Origin: Lanius collurio
Lineage: Eukaryota > Chordata > Aves > Passeriformes > Laniidae
DNA length: 64,000 bases
Reading direction: 5' to 3'
NCBI GenBank assembly: GCA_020086605.1
Contig: JACBWW010000048.1
Location: 1,218,273-1,282,272, forward strand
Below are positions 63,889 to 64,000 of this stretch, piece by piece. Position numbers and translations under genes: made by a program. Positions within the stretch are counted from its first letter, which is position 1; every line of letters begins with the position of its first letter. The notes beneath the pieces are model-generated. The model worked only from the letters and a program-made list of their open reading frames with translations, had not been told where the DNA came from and searched no databases.

Positions 63889-64000
63889 AGGCTCCAAGAG
63901 ATGACCTGTGTCTTACTCAGTTTTGCACAACTGATCATTTGTTGTTTGCACTGTGCTAGAAGTCAGGCAGAGGATGGGCACTGGTGTGCTGAGCTATGTG

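Noticed and set aside
63504..63938. Minus-strand ORF of 144 codons with a phenylalanine-rich start.
   Set aside because: The F-rich part is just the translation of the A-rich low-complexity tract at 63786-63888, and the remainder has no domain; it lies in the KLF12 intron.

Overview
This window looks like nuclear DNA from a bird. The interspersed repeats are almost all CR1 LINE fragments with the avian-type 3' tail (ATTCTATGAT-like). There is one retroviral-type solo LTR, no Alu-, B1- or L1-like sequence was seen, and the only protein-coding sequence I recognise is vertebrate. The species cannot be fixed from sequence alone.

Only one gene is supported. On the minus strand, 54854-55035 encodes the last 59 residues of a Kruppel-like factor: zinc fingers 2 and 3, ending in HMLV and a stop. 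The residue pattern fits KLF12 better than its close paralogues KLF3 and KLF8. The exon has a clean acceptor with a long pyrimidine tract. Below it, about 9 kb of AT-rich DNA without CR1 (45930-54853) is best read as the long KLF12 3' UTR, ending near an AATAAA on the minus strand at 45950-45955. Above it, 55036-64000 is the 3' part of the last KLF12 intron. The exon encoding zinc finger 1 was not found and must lie beyond 64000.

Positions 1 to about 45900 are downstream of KLF12. In amniotes this side faces KLF5 across a large gene desert, which fits what is seen: no exon-like ORF, scattered CR1 pieces (10.2, 18.9, 19.7-21.4, 25.7, 40.1, 42.1 and 43.9-44.1 kb), a 671-bp solo LTR with a perfect 5-bp target-site duplication (34777-35447), a 28-bp minisatellite (10494-10577), microsatellites and homopolymers. 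Several AT-rich, repeat-free stretches with homeodomain-like or TCF-like motifs could be regulatory elements for KLF12 or KLF5. That is inference and needs alignment.

I found no operon, CRISPR array, RNA gene or evidence for a new molecular system. The points most worth checking are the solo LTR, the long 3' UTR and its elements, the candidate conserved noncoding blocks, the inverted CR1 pair near 19 kb, and two weak coding-like relics (11.9-12.8 kb and 26.7-27.0 kb).
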